A stretch of 22,012 nt of DNA from an uncultured Clostridium sp. (GCA_900556975.1 USQZ01000028.1:1-22012); one strand, 5' to 3'. Positions 1 through 7,351 are shown, numbered from the stretch's first letter. Made by a program: numbers and translations. Notes: generated by a model not told the origin, from the letters alone.

Positions 1-294
1 GGATTCGAAGGTGGTCAAACACCATTATATAGAAGATTACCAAAAAGAGGATTCAATAATATTCACGCTAAAAATTACACAGAAGTAACATTAACAATGT
101 TAAACAAATCAACTGTTAACGATGTAACAGCAGAAACATTATTAGCTGATGGAATAATCGGAAAAGTAAATGATGGAATCGTAGTATTGGCAACAGGAAA
201 ATTAGAGAAAAAATTAAATGTTAAAGCTACAAGATTTACTGCAAAAGCAAAAGAAGAAATTGAAGCTTTAGGCGGAAAGGCTGAGGTGATTTAA
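1..294 (+). CDS. rplO: 50S ribosomal protein L15, 3' part
   Basis: This is the C-terminal part of ribosomal protein uL15, a late-assembling large-subunit protein. The frame is open from base 1 and begins with GFEGGQTPLYRRLPKRGF, the conserved glycine- and arginine-rich segment of bacterial L15. It continues into the globular C-terminal domain (VLATGKLEKKLNVKA, FTAKAKEEIEALGG). The start lies outside the window, so the first internal ATG at 97 is not the true start. The TAA stop directly abuts the secY start, and the secY ribosome binding site lies inside the last codons, which suggests translational coupling. L15 before SecY is the standard end of the spc operon. Identity is certain; only the 5' end is missing. 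Confidence 0.97.
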   Translation, partial: GFEGGQTPLYRRLPKRGFNNIHAKNYTEVTLTMLNKSTVNDVTAETLLADGIIGKVNDGIVVLATGKLEKKLNVKATRFTAKAKEEIEALGGKAEVI

Positions 295-1614
295 TTGTTT
301 AAAACAATCAAAAATGCATTTAAGACACCTGACGTAAGAAAGAGAATATTATATACATTACTATTAATAGTAATATTTAGACTAGGATGTTATATTACAG
401 TACCAGGAGTAAACAGTATAACATTAAATGAAACAATGAGCTCAAATAATGGAGTTGCAGGATTAATAGATATGATTTCCGGAGGAGCTTTCTCAAGATT
501 CTCAGTATTTGCAATGTCAATTAGTCCATACATTACAGCTTCAATTGTAATACAATTATTAGGTATGATAATACCATCTTTAGAGAGATTAACTAAAGAA
601 GGCGGAGAAGAAGGAAGAAAGAAAATTAACAGATACACAAAAATATTAACATTAGTTTTAGCTTTAATAGAAGCTATAGGTGTATTTGTTTCTTACAAAT
701 CTTCTGGAATATTTATAAACACAAACTTCTCTACAGCAGCTTTAGTAGTAATATCTCTAGTAGCAGGAACATCAATATTAATGTGGCTAGGAGATGAAAT
801 TACAAACAAAGGAATTGGAAATGGAATTTCAATGATAATATTCATTGGTATTATTTCAGGATTACCAAGTTTTGTAACAACATTATGGAATTTAATGTTC
901 ACAAGTAATGGATTTAGTACAACAGGATTATTGATGGCAATAGGAATGTTAATAGGTGCTATAATCTTAGTAGCAGGAGTTGTATTTATACAACAAGCTG
1001 AAAGAAGAGTACCAGTACAATATTCTAAAAAAGTAGTTGGAAGAAAAATGGTAGGAGCACAAAATACTCATATTCCATTAAAACTTGCAATGGCAGGAGT
1101 TATGCCAATAATATTTGCATCATCATTCTTAACATTTCCAGCAATGATTTTACAAATATTTATAAAAGATATAACTACTCAAACTGGATTCTGGGCAGGA
1201 GTATATAAATTTTCAATAGCTACATCATCTTCAAGTGTAGGTATTGGATATAGTATAGCAAATGCTTTAGTATACTTAGTATTAATTATGGCATTTACAT
1301 TTTTCTATACTTATGCAACATTCAATCCAGCAGAAGTATCAAACAACATTAAACAAAATGGTGGATTTATACCAGGAATAAGAGCAGGAAAACCAACAAC
1401 AGATTATTTAACATCAATAATAACAAAACTAACATGGTTTGGTGGGTTCTTCTTAGCAGTAATAGCAATATTACCAATGTTACTAAGATTCACTGGATTA
1501 AATATAGCATTTGGTGGTACATCAATATTAATCGTTGTAGGTGTAGCATTAGAAACAATTCAACAATTAGAATCACTATTAGTAATGAGACACTATAAAG
1601 GATTTCTAGAATAG
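295..1614 (+). CDS. secY: Protein translocase subunit SecY
   Basis: SecY forms the protein-conducting channel of the Sec translocon in the cytoplasmic membrane, with SecE and SecG, and exports or inserts proteins driven by SecA or the ribosome. The 439 residues match the usual length and show ten hydrophobic segments. The gating-helix region ITASIVIQLL (about residues 82-91) and the conserved cytoplasmic loop NPAEVSNNIKQNGGFIPGIR (near 350-370) are both present. The start is TTG at 295, set by the GAGGTG ribosome binding site at 284-289 and by the direct junction with rplO; MFKTIKNAFK is a normal SecY N-terminus. It is followed by an unusually long gap before adk. Confidence 0.98.
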   Translation: MFKTIKNAFKTPDVRKRILYTLLLIVIFRLGCYITVPGVNSITLNETMSSNNGVAGLIDMISGGAFSRFSVFAMSISPYITASIVIQLLGMIIPSLERLTKEGGEEGRKKINRYTKILTLVLALIEAIGVFVSYKSSGIFINTNFSTAALVVISLVAGTSILMWLGDEITNKGIGNGISMIIFIGIISGLPSFVTTLWNLMFTSNGFSTTGLLMAIGMLIGAIILVAGVVFIQQAERRVPVQYSKKVVGRKMVGAQNTHIPLKLAMAGVMPIIFASSFLTFPAMILQIFIKDITTQTGFWAGVYKFSIATSSSSVGIGYSIANALVYLVLIMAFTFFYTYATFNPAEVSNNIKQNGGFIPGIRAGKPTTDYLTSIITKLTWFGGFFLAVIAILPMLLRFTGLNIAFGGTSILIVVGVALETIQQLESLLVMRHYKGFLE

Positions 1615-1628
1615 AGTATAACATTGTG

Positions 1629-1655
1629 GGGAGATATGCATTTTGTATATCACCC
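1629..1655 (+). other. Hairpin in the secY-adk gap
   Basis: The 201-bp gap between secY and adk contains an imperfect hairpin: GGG at 1629-1631 pairs with CCC at 1653-1655, and GATATGC at 1633-1639 pairs with GTATATC at 1645-1651, around an ATTTT loop. A T-run follows only at 1664-1668, too far away for a good intrinsic terminator. A second small hairpin, AGATTATT/AATAATCT, lies at 1732-1750. The gap may partly uncouple adk from the ribosomal genes. I see no convincing promoter in it. Confidence 0.35.
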
Positions 1656-1815
1656 TATAATGGTTTTTATAATGTTTATTTTATTATACTTTTTAAAAAT
1701 TATGTATATACTAATAAAGTAGATATTATAAAGATTATTATAAATAATCTAAAAAAATTGTCAGATAAAATTTTGAAAAAATTTTGGATGACGATGATGG
1801 AATGGAGAGATTTTA

Positions 1816-2478
1816 ATGATTATTATTATGTTAGGAGCACCAGGAACAGGGAAAGGAACTGTTGCCGGAATGCTACAAGAAAAACTTGGAATCAAACAAG
1901 TATCAACAGGAGACATATTTAGAAAAAATATGAAAGAACAAACAGAACTAGGAAAATTAGCAGAACAATATATATCAAAAGGTCAACTAGTACCAGATGA
2001 TGTTACAATAAAAATAGTAGAAGACAGATTAAACGAACCAGATGTACAAAATGGAATAATATTGGACGGATTCCCAAGAACAGTAAAACAAGCAGAAGCA
2101 TTAGATAAAATATTAGAAGAAAAAGGAAAAAAAGTTGATAAAGTAATCAATTTAACAACACCTGAAGAAGAAATAATAGAAAGAATTGTTAATAGAAGAG
2201 TATGTTCAAATCAAGAATGTAAAGCAGTGTACAATATTGTTTTACATCCACCAAAAGTAGAAGGAATATGTGACAAATGTGGTTCAGAATTAGTAACAAG
2301 AAAAGATGATACAGAAGAAACAGTAAAAGCAAGATTAAAAAGTTATTTTGAACAAACAAGTCCATTAGTAGATTACTACGAAAAACAAGGAACTTTAGAA
2401 ACAGAAGTTGTAAGTAAAACTGTTAATAAATTAGGAAAAGATGTAGCAGAAGAAGTTGCAGCAGAATTGGGACAATAG
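1816..2478 (+). CDS. adk: Adenylate kinase, zinc-type
   Basis: Adenylate kinase interconverts ATP + AMP and 2 ADP in the cytoplasm. The P-loop GAPGTGKGT spans residues 7-15, the AMP-binding segment STGDIFR 30-36, and LDGFPRT 83-89 follows. The LID domain carries four cysteines (C130, C135, C152, C155), the zinc-binding form common in Gram-positive bacteria; the first pair is spaced C-X4-C rather than the usual C-X2-C. The length of 220 residues is normal. The start is the ATG at 1816 behind GGAGAG at 1804-1809; MIIIMLGAPG is the expected N-terminus. Its place between secY and map is the classical Firmicutes order. Confidence 0.97.
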   Translation: MIIIMLGAPGTGKGTVAGMLQEKLGIKQVSTGDIFRKNMKEQTELGKLAEQYISKGQLVPDDVTIKIVEDRLNEPDVQNGIILDGFPRTVKQAEALDKILEEKGKKVDKVINLTTPEEEIIERIVNRRVCSNQECKAVYNIVLHPPKVEGICDKCGSELVTRKDDTEETVKARLKSYFEQTSPLVDYYEKQGTLETEVVSKTVNKLGKDVAEEVAAELGQ

Positions 2479-2569
2479 GGACAGACACAAAATGTCTCAA
2501 ACAAATGTCGAAAAAAGTCAAATTTAAAATTAAATTATAAGAATGTAATAAAAAAGGAGACGACCTAAA

Positions 2570-3340
2570 TTGGTAACAATAAAATCAAAAAGAGAAATTG
2601 AATTAATGAGAGAAGCTGGGAAAGTTGTAGCAGAAGTATATGATGAACTAGAAAAACACATGAAACCAGGAATAACAACATTAGAATTAGATCAAATTGC
2701 AGAACAAACTATGAGAAAATTAGGAGCAGAACCTGCAGAAAAAGGATATGACCCAGGAATAAAAGGAGTTCCTAAATTTCCAGCATCAATATGTGTATCA
2801 ATAAATGACGAAGTTATACACGGAATCCCATCTAAATATAGAAAGTTAAAAGAAGGAGACATTGTCAGCATAGATACAGTTGCATTAAAAAATGGATATA
2901 ATGGAGATGCAGCAAGAACATTTGTAGTTGGAAAAACAAGCAAAGAAAATCAAAGATTAATAGATGTTACAAAACAATCATTTTTTGAAGGAATTAAGTA
3001 TGCAAAAAAAGGAAACAGACTAGGTGACATATGTCATGCAATAGGCGAATATGTTCATTCACAAGGATATTCAGTAGTTAGAGAATTCCAAGGACACGGA
3101 ATTGGAAGAGAAATGCACGAAGACCCAGGAATTCCAAACTACGGAAAAGCAGGAAGAGGAATAAGACTTGAACCAGGCATGACTCTAGCAATAGAACCTA
3201 TGGTAATACAAGGAAAACCAAACATTTTAGAACTAGATGATGGTTGGACAATTATAACAGAAGATGGAAGTATGGCAGCACATTATGAAAATACAATTTT
3301 AATTACAGAAAAAGAGCCAGAAATATTGACAATACTTTAA
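2570..3340 (+). CDS. map: Methionine aminopeptidase, type I
   Basis: This enzyme removes the initiator methionine from nascent proteins. The five metal ligands of the pita-bread fold are visible: D102 (SIDT), D113 (GDAAR), H176 (GHGIGR), E209 (AIEPM) and E240 (YENT), each offset by five from the E. coli numbering. H84 (VIHG) fits the substrate-binding histidine. At 256 residues without an N-terminal extension or the type II insertion it is type Ia. The start is TTG at 2570 behind AAAAAGGAGA at 2551-2560. The last codons contain a consensus promoter for the following genes. The KOW-domain gene often found between map and infA in clostridia is absent here. Confidence 0.97.
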   Translation: MVTIKSKREIELMREAGKVVAEVYDELEKHMKPGITTLELDQIAEQTMRKLGAEPAEKGYDPGIKGVPKFPASICVSINDEVIHGIPSKYRKLKEGDIVSIDTVALKNGYNGDAARTFVVGKTSKENQRLIDVTKQSFFEGIKYAKKGNRLGDICHAIGEYVHSQGYSVVREFQGHGIGREMHEDPGIPNYGKAGRGIRLEPGMTLAIEPMVIQGKPNILELDDGWTIITEDGSMAAHYENTILITEKEPEILTIL

Positions 3341-3354
3341 GGATGATGTATAAT
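3326..3354 (+). promoter_or_regulatory. Consensus sigma-A promoter inside the 3' end of map
   Basis: TTGACA at 3326-3331 and TATAAT at 3349-3354 are separated by exactly 17 bp, a perfect match to the housekeeping consensus. The -35 box overlaps the last codons of map, so transcription would start near 3361, upstream of infA. This would let infA, rpmJ and the alpha operon be expressed apart from the spc operon. The resulting leader can form a CACAAT/ATTGTG hairpin (3370-3375 with 3382-3387) or the alternative GCCA/TGGC pairing (3377-3380 with 3388-3391). Confidence 0.8.
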
Positions 3355-3427
3355 ATAATAGTTATTATGCACAATAGCCAAATTGTGTGGCAAAATATAG
3401 AAAACTCTTTAATAGGAGGGGAATGAA

Positions 3428-3646
3428 TTGGCAAAAGAAGATGTTATAGAGGTAGAAGGAACAGTAGTGGAAGCACTACCAAATACTAATTTTAAAGTAG
3501 AACTTGAAAATGGACATCAAATATTAGCTCATATTTCAGGAAAACTTAGAATGAATTATATAAAAATTCTACCAGGTGACAAAGTTAAAGTAGAACTTTC
3601 ACCATATGACCTTACAAAGGGACGTATTACTTGGAGAGCAAAATAA
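3428..3646 (+). CDS. infA: Translation initiation factor IF-1
   Basis: IF-1 is a single OB-fold protein that binds the 30S A site during initiation. The 72-residue product MAKEDVIEVEGTVVEALPN, with GHQILAHISGKLR, NYIKILPGDKV and the terminal KGRITWRAK, matches bacterial IF-1 along its full length. The start must be TTG at 3428, behind AGGAGGGG at 3415-3422; the ATG at 3423 is in another frame. It is probably transcribed both from the spc operon and from the promoter at 3326. Confidence 0.98.
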   Translation: MAKEDVIEVEGTVVEALPNTNFKVELENGHQILAHISGKLRMNYIKILPGDKVKVELSPYDLTKGRITWRAK

Positions 3647-3748
3647 AATAAATAAAAAGCTATCACTTTTAATTTATTTATAATAAAAGTAAAAAATTAA
3701 CCCAAATATATAAAACCTAAAAGGTAAAAAAATAGGAGGTGCAAAAAC

Positions 3749-3862
3749 ATGAAAGTAAGACCATCAGTAAAGAAAATATGTGACAAATGCAAAGTAATTA
3801 AAAGAAAAGGTGTAATTAGAGTTATCTGTGAAAACCCTAAACACAAACAAAGACAAGGATAA
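3749..3862 (+). CDS. rpmJ: 50S ribosomal protein L36
   Basis: A 37-residue reading frame starts MKVRPSVKKICDKCKVIKRK and ends NPKHKQRQG, the full bL36 sequence. The zinc ligands C11, C14, C27 and H32 are all present, so this is the zinc-binding C+ form. The ATG at 3749 lies behind AGGAGGTG at 3734-3741. The infA-rpmJ-rpsM order is the normal junction of the spc and alpha operons. The 102-bp gap before it holds a small hairpin, ACTTTTA/TAAAAGT (3665-3671 with 3684-3690). Confidence 0.97.
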   Translation: MKVRPSVKKICDKCKVIKRKGVIRVICENPKHKQRQG

Positions 3863-3872
3863 AACAGTTTAT

Positions 3873-4028
3873 AACACAAATAGGTAGCGGCTGTAAATAT
3901 ATATTTATAAAATATATATTAACATATCGATTTGTGTTTATATATATGTCTTGAAGATATCTAAAGACCCAAGAGCATGGGTGCATTTCACCTTTAGAAA
4001 AAATAGAGACAACGCAACAAAATGTTGC
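3873..4028 (+). promoter_or_regulatory. Structured leader upstream of rpsM
   Basis: The 210-nt gap between rpmJ and rpsM can form three consecutive hairpins. The first (3873-3938) has 27 pairs: AACACAAAT with ATTTGTGTT, then GGTA with TATC including one G.U, a 5-nt bulge GCGGC at 3887-3891, TGT with ACA, and a long AT stem closing at about 3907-3909. The second (3961-3997) is closed by CTAAAG/CTTTAG and holds ACCC/GGGT, which competes with GGTG/CACC (3980-3983 with 3989-3992). The third is GCAACA/TGTTGC (4014-4019 with 4023-4028), about 30 nt before the rpsM ribosome binding site. In other bacteria the alpha operon is often autoregulated through such leaders, typically by S4; this fold is not one I recognise. 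Confidence 0.5.
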
Positions 4029-4072
4029 AAAACATATAATTATATAGAAAAAATTTGGAGGTGCAAAATAAT

Positions 4073-4441
4073 ATGGCTCGTATAGCAGGAGTAGATTTAC
4101 CTAAAGAAAAAAGAGTAGAAATAGGACTTACATATATTTATGGAATAGGATTAACAAGCTCTCAAAAAATTCTAGCAAAAGCTGGTATAAACCCAGACAC
4201 TAGAGTAAAAGACTTAACTGATGACGAAGTTAATAGCATAAGAAAAGTTATTGACGAATCATACACAGTTGAAGGTGATTTAAGAAGAGAAGTTGCTTTA
4301 AACATAAAAAGACTTACAGAGATTGGATGCTACAGAGGATTAAGACATAGAAAAGGTTTACCTGTAAGAGGACAAAGAACTAAAACTAATGCTAGAACTA
4401 GAAAAGGTCCTAGAAAGTTAGTTAGTAAAAGCAAAAAATAA
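4073..4441 (+). CDS. rpsM: 30S ribosomal protein S13
   Basis: uS13 sits in the head of the small subunit and contacts the P-site tRNA and 50S bridges. The 122-residue product starts MARIAGVDLPKEKRVEIGLT, contains YIYGIG and the GCYRGLRHRKGLPVRGQRT segment, and ends in the basic tail KTNARTRKGPRK. The ATG at 4073 is chosen because it gives the universal S13 N-terminus and follows GGAGGTG at 4057-4063. A TTG at 4055 in the same frame would use the ribosome binding site itself as coding sequence. It opens the alpha operon and is preceded and followed by structured gaps. Confidence 0.97.
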   Translation: MARIAGVDLPKEKRVEIGLTYIYGIGLTSSQKILAKAGINPDTRVKDLTDDEVNSIRKVIDESYTVEGDLRREVALNIKRLTEIGCYRGLRHRKGLPVRGQRTKTNARTRKGPRKLVSKSKK

Positions 4442-4442
4442 T

Positions 4443-4569
4443 AAAAATCGATTAAAATCATCAATCTGCACATTTTCAACATTTATTACAAATCTCGGCA
4501 TACAAACGTATAGCCTCGCCTTGTAATAAATATCAAAAATGCACATCTTAATAATTTTAATCAATTTTT
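4443..4569 (-). ncRNA. Candidate minus-strand hairpin RNA between rpsM and rpsK
   Basis: The two arms pair in one unbroken register (paired positions sum to 9012) from 4443/4569 to 4497/4515, then, after one bulged base at 4512, to 4503/4508 around a four-base loop. Of 61 opposed positions 47 are Watson-Crick. The 14 mismatches on the + strand are nine C.A and five T.C, with no G.T. Read as minus-strand RNA they become nine G.U wobbles and five G.A pairs, two sets of which form tandem GA/AG steps (at 4465-4466/4546-4547 and 4495-4496/4516-4517). On the minus strand a possible promoter, TTGATA at 4598-4593 and TATTCT at 4576-4571 with a 16-bp spacer, precedes it, and a T-rich tract follows it at 4447-4433. 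It could instead be an mRNA spacer or the relic of an inverted-repeat element. No known family recognised. Confidence 0.45.
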
Positions 4570-4618
4570 GAGAATATTGAATAAAACCTTATTATCAATG
4601 AAGGAGGGAATTTTAGAA

Positions 4619-5017
4619 ATGGCTAATAATAAAACAGCTAGAAAACCAGTAGCTAGAAGAAATAGAAAAAACATCGAAAAAGGTGCAGCTCATATTCATT
4701 CTAGTTTTAATAATACAATAGTAACAATAACAGATACACAAGGAAATGCAATTTCTTGGGGAAGTGCTGGAGAATTAGGATTCAAAGGTTCAAGAAAAAG
4801 TACACCATTTGCTGCAGGACAAGTTGCAGAAACAGCAGCTAAAGCAGCTATGGAACATGGATTAAAAACAGTAGAAGTATTTGTTAAAGGACCAGGAGCT
4901 GGTAGAGAAGCAGCAATCAGAGCACTTCAAACAGCAGGTCTAGAAATAAGCGCAATTAAAGACGTAACACCAATACCACATAATGGATGTAGACCACCAA
5001 AAAGAAGAAGAGTATAA
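4619..5017 (+). CDS. rpsK: 30S ribosomal protein S11
   Basis: uS11 lies on the platform of the small subunit near the E site. The 132-residue product has the typical basic N-terminus MANNKTARKPVARRNRKNIE, then AHIHSSFNNTIVTITD, GSRKSTPFAAG, FVKGPGAGREAAIRAL and the C-terminal HNGCRPPKRRRV. The ATG at 4619 follows a strong AAGGAGGG at 4601-4608. An in-frame TTG 17 codons upstream, inside the hairpin, is not used by S11 proteins. Unlike rpsK-rpsD, which are 19 bp apart, rpsK is separated from rpsM by 177 bp. Confidence 0.97.
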   Translation: MANNKTARKPVARRNRKNIEKGAAHIHSSFNNTIVTITDTQGNAISWGSAGELGFKGSRKSTPFAAGQVAETAAKAAMEHGLKTVEVFVKGPGAGREAAIRALQTAGLEISAIKDVTPIPHNGCRPPKRRRV

Positions 5018-5036
5018 GAGAAGGGAGTAGAAAATA

Positions 5037-5663
5037 ATGGCAAGATATAAAGACGAACAATGTCGTATATGCCGTAGAGAAGGACAAAAGCTATTTTTAA
5101 AAGGTTGCAGATGTTATTCTGACAAATGTAGCGTAACTAGAAGAAATTATGCACCAGGACAACACGGACAAAAAAAGGCTAAGCTTTCTGAATACGGAAC
5201 ACAATTAAGAGAAAAACAAAAAACAAGATCATTCTATGGAGTTGGAGAAAAACAATTTAGAGGATATTTCGAAATGGCTTCTAATAAAAAAGGAATCACT
5301 GGTGATAACTTATTACAAATATTAGAAAGCAGATTAGATAATGTTGTTTATAGAATGGGATTTGGTGTTTCAAGACCACAAGCTAGACAATTAGTAACTC
5401 ATGGAAACATAGAAGTTAATGGAAAGAAAGTAGATATAGCATCATACTTAGTAAAAGCAGGAGATGTTGTAGCTATTAGAGAAGTTAGAAGAGACAACCC
5501 TGTTGTTAAAGAAAATATGGAAGCAAATAGTGTAAGACCATTACCAGAATGGTTAGAAGTTGACAGAGAAAAAATGTCTGGTAAAGTTATTAGATTAGCA
5601 AATAGAGAAGATATTGATTTACCAGTTGAGGAACACTTAATAGTTGAGCTTTATTCTAAATAA
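5037..5663 (+). CDS. rpsD: 30S ribosomal protein S4, zinc-binding form
   Basis: uS4 binds 16S rRNA early in assembly and acts in many bacteria as translational repressor of its operon. The 208-residue product has an N-terminal cysteine cluster (C9, C12, C24, C26, C31), the C+ zinc type. It then shows NYAPGQHGQ, the SRLDNVVYRMGF segment and the S4 RNA-binding motif SRPQARQLVTHGNIEVNGKKV. The start is ATG at 5037 behind GAAGGGAG at 5020-5027. Its position between rpsK and rpoA is the clostridial arrangement; in Bacillus rpsD is elsewhere. That makes S4 a candidate regulator of the structured leaders upstream. Confidence 0.97.
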   Translation: MARYKDEQCRICRREGQKLFLKGCRCYSDKCSVTRRNYAPGQHGQKKAKLSEYGTQLREKQKTRSFYGVGEKQFRGYFEMASNKKGITGDNLLQILESRLDNVVYRMGFGVSRPQARQLVTHGNIEVNGKKVDIASYLVKAGDVVAIREVRRDNPVVKENMEANSVRPLPEWLEVDREKMSGKVIRLANREDIDLPVEEHLIVELYSK

Positions 5664-5729
5664 TAAAACAAGAATAAAAGAAATTATTTTCATTTTAATA
5701 GAATTAATAATAGAAAATATAAAAAAGGT

Positions 5730-5747
5730 GAGAAACCTAAGTTTCTC
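5730..5747 (+). promoter_or_regulatory. Hairpin just upstream of the rpoA ribosome binding site
   Basis: GAGAAAC at 5730-5736 and GTTTCTC at 5741-5747 form a perfect 7-bp stem with a CTAA loop, five bases before the TGGAGG ribosome binding site of rpoA at 5752-5757. It may stop RNA decay or ribosome traffic from the S-protein genes and tune RpoA yield. No T-run follows, so it is not a terminator. Confidence 0.4.
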
Positions 5748-5764
5748 AAAATGGAGGTAAATAA

Positions 5765-6712
5765 ATGATAGAATTTGAAAAGCCAAACATCAAATGCGTA
5801 GAGACAGATGAAAAAAGAAATTATTCAAAGTTTGTATGCGAACCATTAGAACGTGGTTATGGAATGACTATTGGAAATTCACTAAGAAGAATCTTATTAT
5901 CATCATTACCAGGAGCTGCTATAACAAGTGTGAAAATTGATGGAGTTGTTCATGAATTTTCAACAGTAAAAGGTGTAGTAGAAGATGTTCCTGAAATAAT
6001 CGTTAATTTAAAATGTGTTAGATTAAAAATGCATGATAATGAAGACAAGAATATTAGTATTGATTTCAAAGGACCTGGAGAAGTTAAGGCTGGAGATATC
6101 ATTACTGACAGTAGTATAGAAATTTTAAATCCAGATTTACATATTGCTACAGTAGAAGAAGGAGAAACTCTTCATATGGAAATGACAGTAGCCAGAGGAA
6201 GAGGATACAATACTGCGGATAAAAATAAAACAGAAGATATGGCGTTAGGTACATTACCAATTGATTCAATATTTACACCAGTTAAAAAAGTTAATTATAA
6301 AGTAGAAAATACTAGAGTCGGACAAAGAGTTGATTATGATAAATTAACAATCGAAGTTTGGACAGACGGAAGTTTAAAACCATTTGAATCATTGAGCTTA
6401 GCTGCAAAAGTTATGACAAGTCATTTAGAGTTATTCATAGACTTATCAGAAACAGCTAAAAATACTCAAGTAATGGTAGAAAAAGAAGAATCTAAAAAAG
6501 AAAAAGTATTAGAAATGCCGATAGAAGAATTAGAGTTATCAGTTAGATCATATAACTGCTTGAAGAGAGCTGGAATTTCAACAGTTGAAGATTTAGCTAA
6601 TAAATCACAAGAAGATATGATGAAAGTAAGAAATCTTGGTAAAAAATCATTAGACGAAGTTACAAAGAAATTGATTGACTTAGGACTAGGATTCTCATCA
6701 ATAGAAGACTAA
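5765..6712 (+). CDS. rpoA: DNA-directed RNA polymerase subunit alpha
   Basis: The alpha subunit forms the dimer that scaffolds RNA polymerase assembly, and its C-terminal domain binds UP elements and activators. The 315 residues are the normal length. The N-terminal domain shows LERGYGMTIGNSLRRILLSS and GVVEDVPEIIVNLK; the C-terminal helix-hairpin-helix domain (about 250-315) shows ELSVRSYNCLKRAGISTVEDL and MKVRNLGKKSLDEV. The ATG at 5765 follows TGGAGG at 5752-5757. The rRNA promoters near the end of this window carry A-rich upstream tracts that such a domain could contact. Confidence 0.98.
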   Translation: MIEFEKPNIKCVETDEKRNYSKFVCEPLERGYGMTIGNSLRRILLSSLPGAAITSVKIDGVVHEFSTVKGVVEDVPEIIVNLKCVRLKMHDNEDKNISIDFKGPGEVKAGDIITDSSIEILNPDLHIATVEEGETLHMEMTVARGRGYNTADKNKTEDMALGTLPIDSIFTPVKKVNYKVENTRVGQRVDYDKLTIEVWTDGSLKPFESLSLAAKVMTSHLELFIDLSETAKNTQVMVEKEESKKEKVLEMPIEELELSVRSYNCLKRAGISTVEDLANKSQEDMMKVRNLGKKSLDEVTKKLIDLGLGFSSIED

Positions 6713-6734
6713 GAAAAGGAAGGTGAAATGTAAA

Positions 6735-7244
6735 GTGGCAGGTACAAGAAAACTTGGAAAACCAACTGATCAAAGATTAGCAATGCTAAGAACTCAAACA
6801 ACAGATGTTCTTTTAAATGGGAAAATTAGAACAACTGAAGCTAGAGCTAAAGAAGTAAAAGCTCTTGTTGATAGTATAATAGCATTAGCTGTTAAAGAAA
6901 AAGATAATTTCGAAGAAGTAGAAGTTAAAGTTGTTAAAGCTAAATTAGATAATAAAGGACATAAAGTTACAGAAAAAGCTACAAGCAAAAACGGTAAAGA
7001 ATACCTTAAAGTAGTTAAAGAAGAAAAAATGGAAAAAAGACAAAAAGATATGCCATCTAGATTAAATGCTAGAAGAAAAATAATGAAAAAAGTTAACAAA
7101 GTTGAAGGTGTTGACTTAATGGCAAAATTATTTGGGGAAATTGCTACTAAATATGAAGGTAGACAAGGTGGATATACAAGAATATTAAAATGTGAAAACA
7201 GAAAAGGTGATAACGCACCAGAAGTTATTCTTGAATTAATATAG
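6735..7244 (+). CDS. rplQ: 50S ribosomal protein L17 with internal insertion
   Basis: bL17 binds 23S rRNA near the peptide exit region. The product starts MAGTRKLGKPTDQRLAMLR from GTG at 6735, with AAGGAAGGTGA at 6716-6726 as ribosome binding site; the GTG at 6723 in the same frame lies inside that site and is rejected. The 169 residues exceed the roughly 115-130 of most L17 proteins because about 50 lysine/glutamate-rich residues are inserted near residues 58-105, before PSRLNARRKIMKKV. The C-terminal GRQGGYTRI and the terminal APEVILELI are normal. I recall similar insertions in other Clostridia, so this looks like a lineage trait, not an error. It is the last gene of the operon. Confidence 0.95.
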   Translation: MAGTRKLGKPTDQRLAMLRTQTTDVLLNGKIRTTEARAKEVKALVDSIIALAVKEKDNFEEVEVKVVKAKLDNKGHKVTEKATSKNGKEYLKVVKEEKMEKRQKDMPSRLNARRKIMKKVNKVEGVDLMAKLFGEIATKYEGRQGGYTRILKCENRKGDNAPEVILELI

Positions 7245-7260
7245 TTTAAAGAAAATACAT

Positions 7261-7294
7261 AAAATAAAAAAACGGGCGACCGTTTTTTTATTTT
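7261..7294 (+). terminator. Intrinsic terminator of the alpha operon
   Basis: A perfect 15-bp inverted repeat (7261-7275 with 7280-7294) has CGG/CCG at the top, a GCGA tetraloop and long A/T arms, with seven Ts directly after the GC part. It can work on both strands, but only + strand genes end here. Confidence 0.9.
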
Positions 7295-7351
7295 GCCCAA
7301 AATCAAGTACATAAATTAAAAGTTGTCATAATATATATCAAGGTGATGAAC

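Noticed and set aside
1626..1922. 98-residue + strand frame after secY
   Set aside because: It overlaps adk in another frame, has no ribosome binding site, and its composition is that of AT-rich noncoding DNA.
2467..2498. GGGACA repeated twice and AGACA/TGTCT hairpin after adk
   Set aside because: Only 5 bp of stem and no T-run; too short to be a terminator or a named repeat.
4055..4072. N-terminal extension of S13 from TTG 4055
   Set aside because: The added codons are the ribosome binding site of the ATG at 4073; no S13 has this extension.
6794..7312. 172-residue minus-strand frame opposite rplQ
   Set aside because: It is the shadow of a lysine-rich gene, reads through the terminator, and has no recognisable domain or start signal.
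7291..7345. Similarity of the segment after the rplQ terminator to the spoVT leader (TTTTGCC, AGTACA and AATATA in similar order)
   Set aside because: Suggestive but weak in AT-rich DNA; the first copy does not form the hairpin, so I do not call a repeat family.
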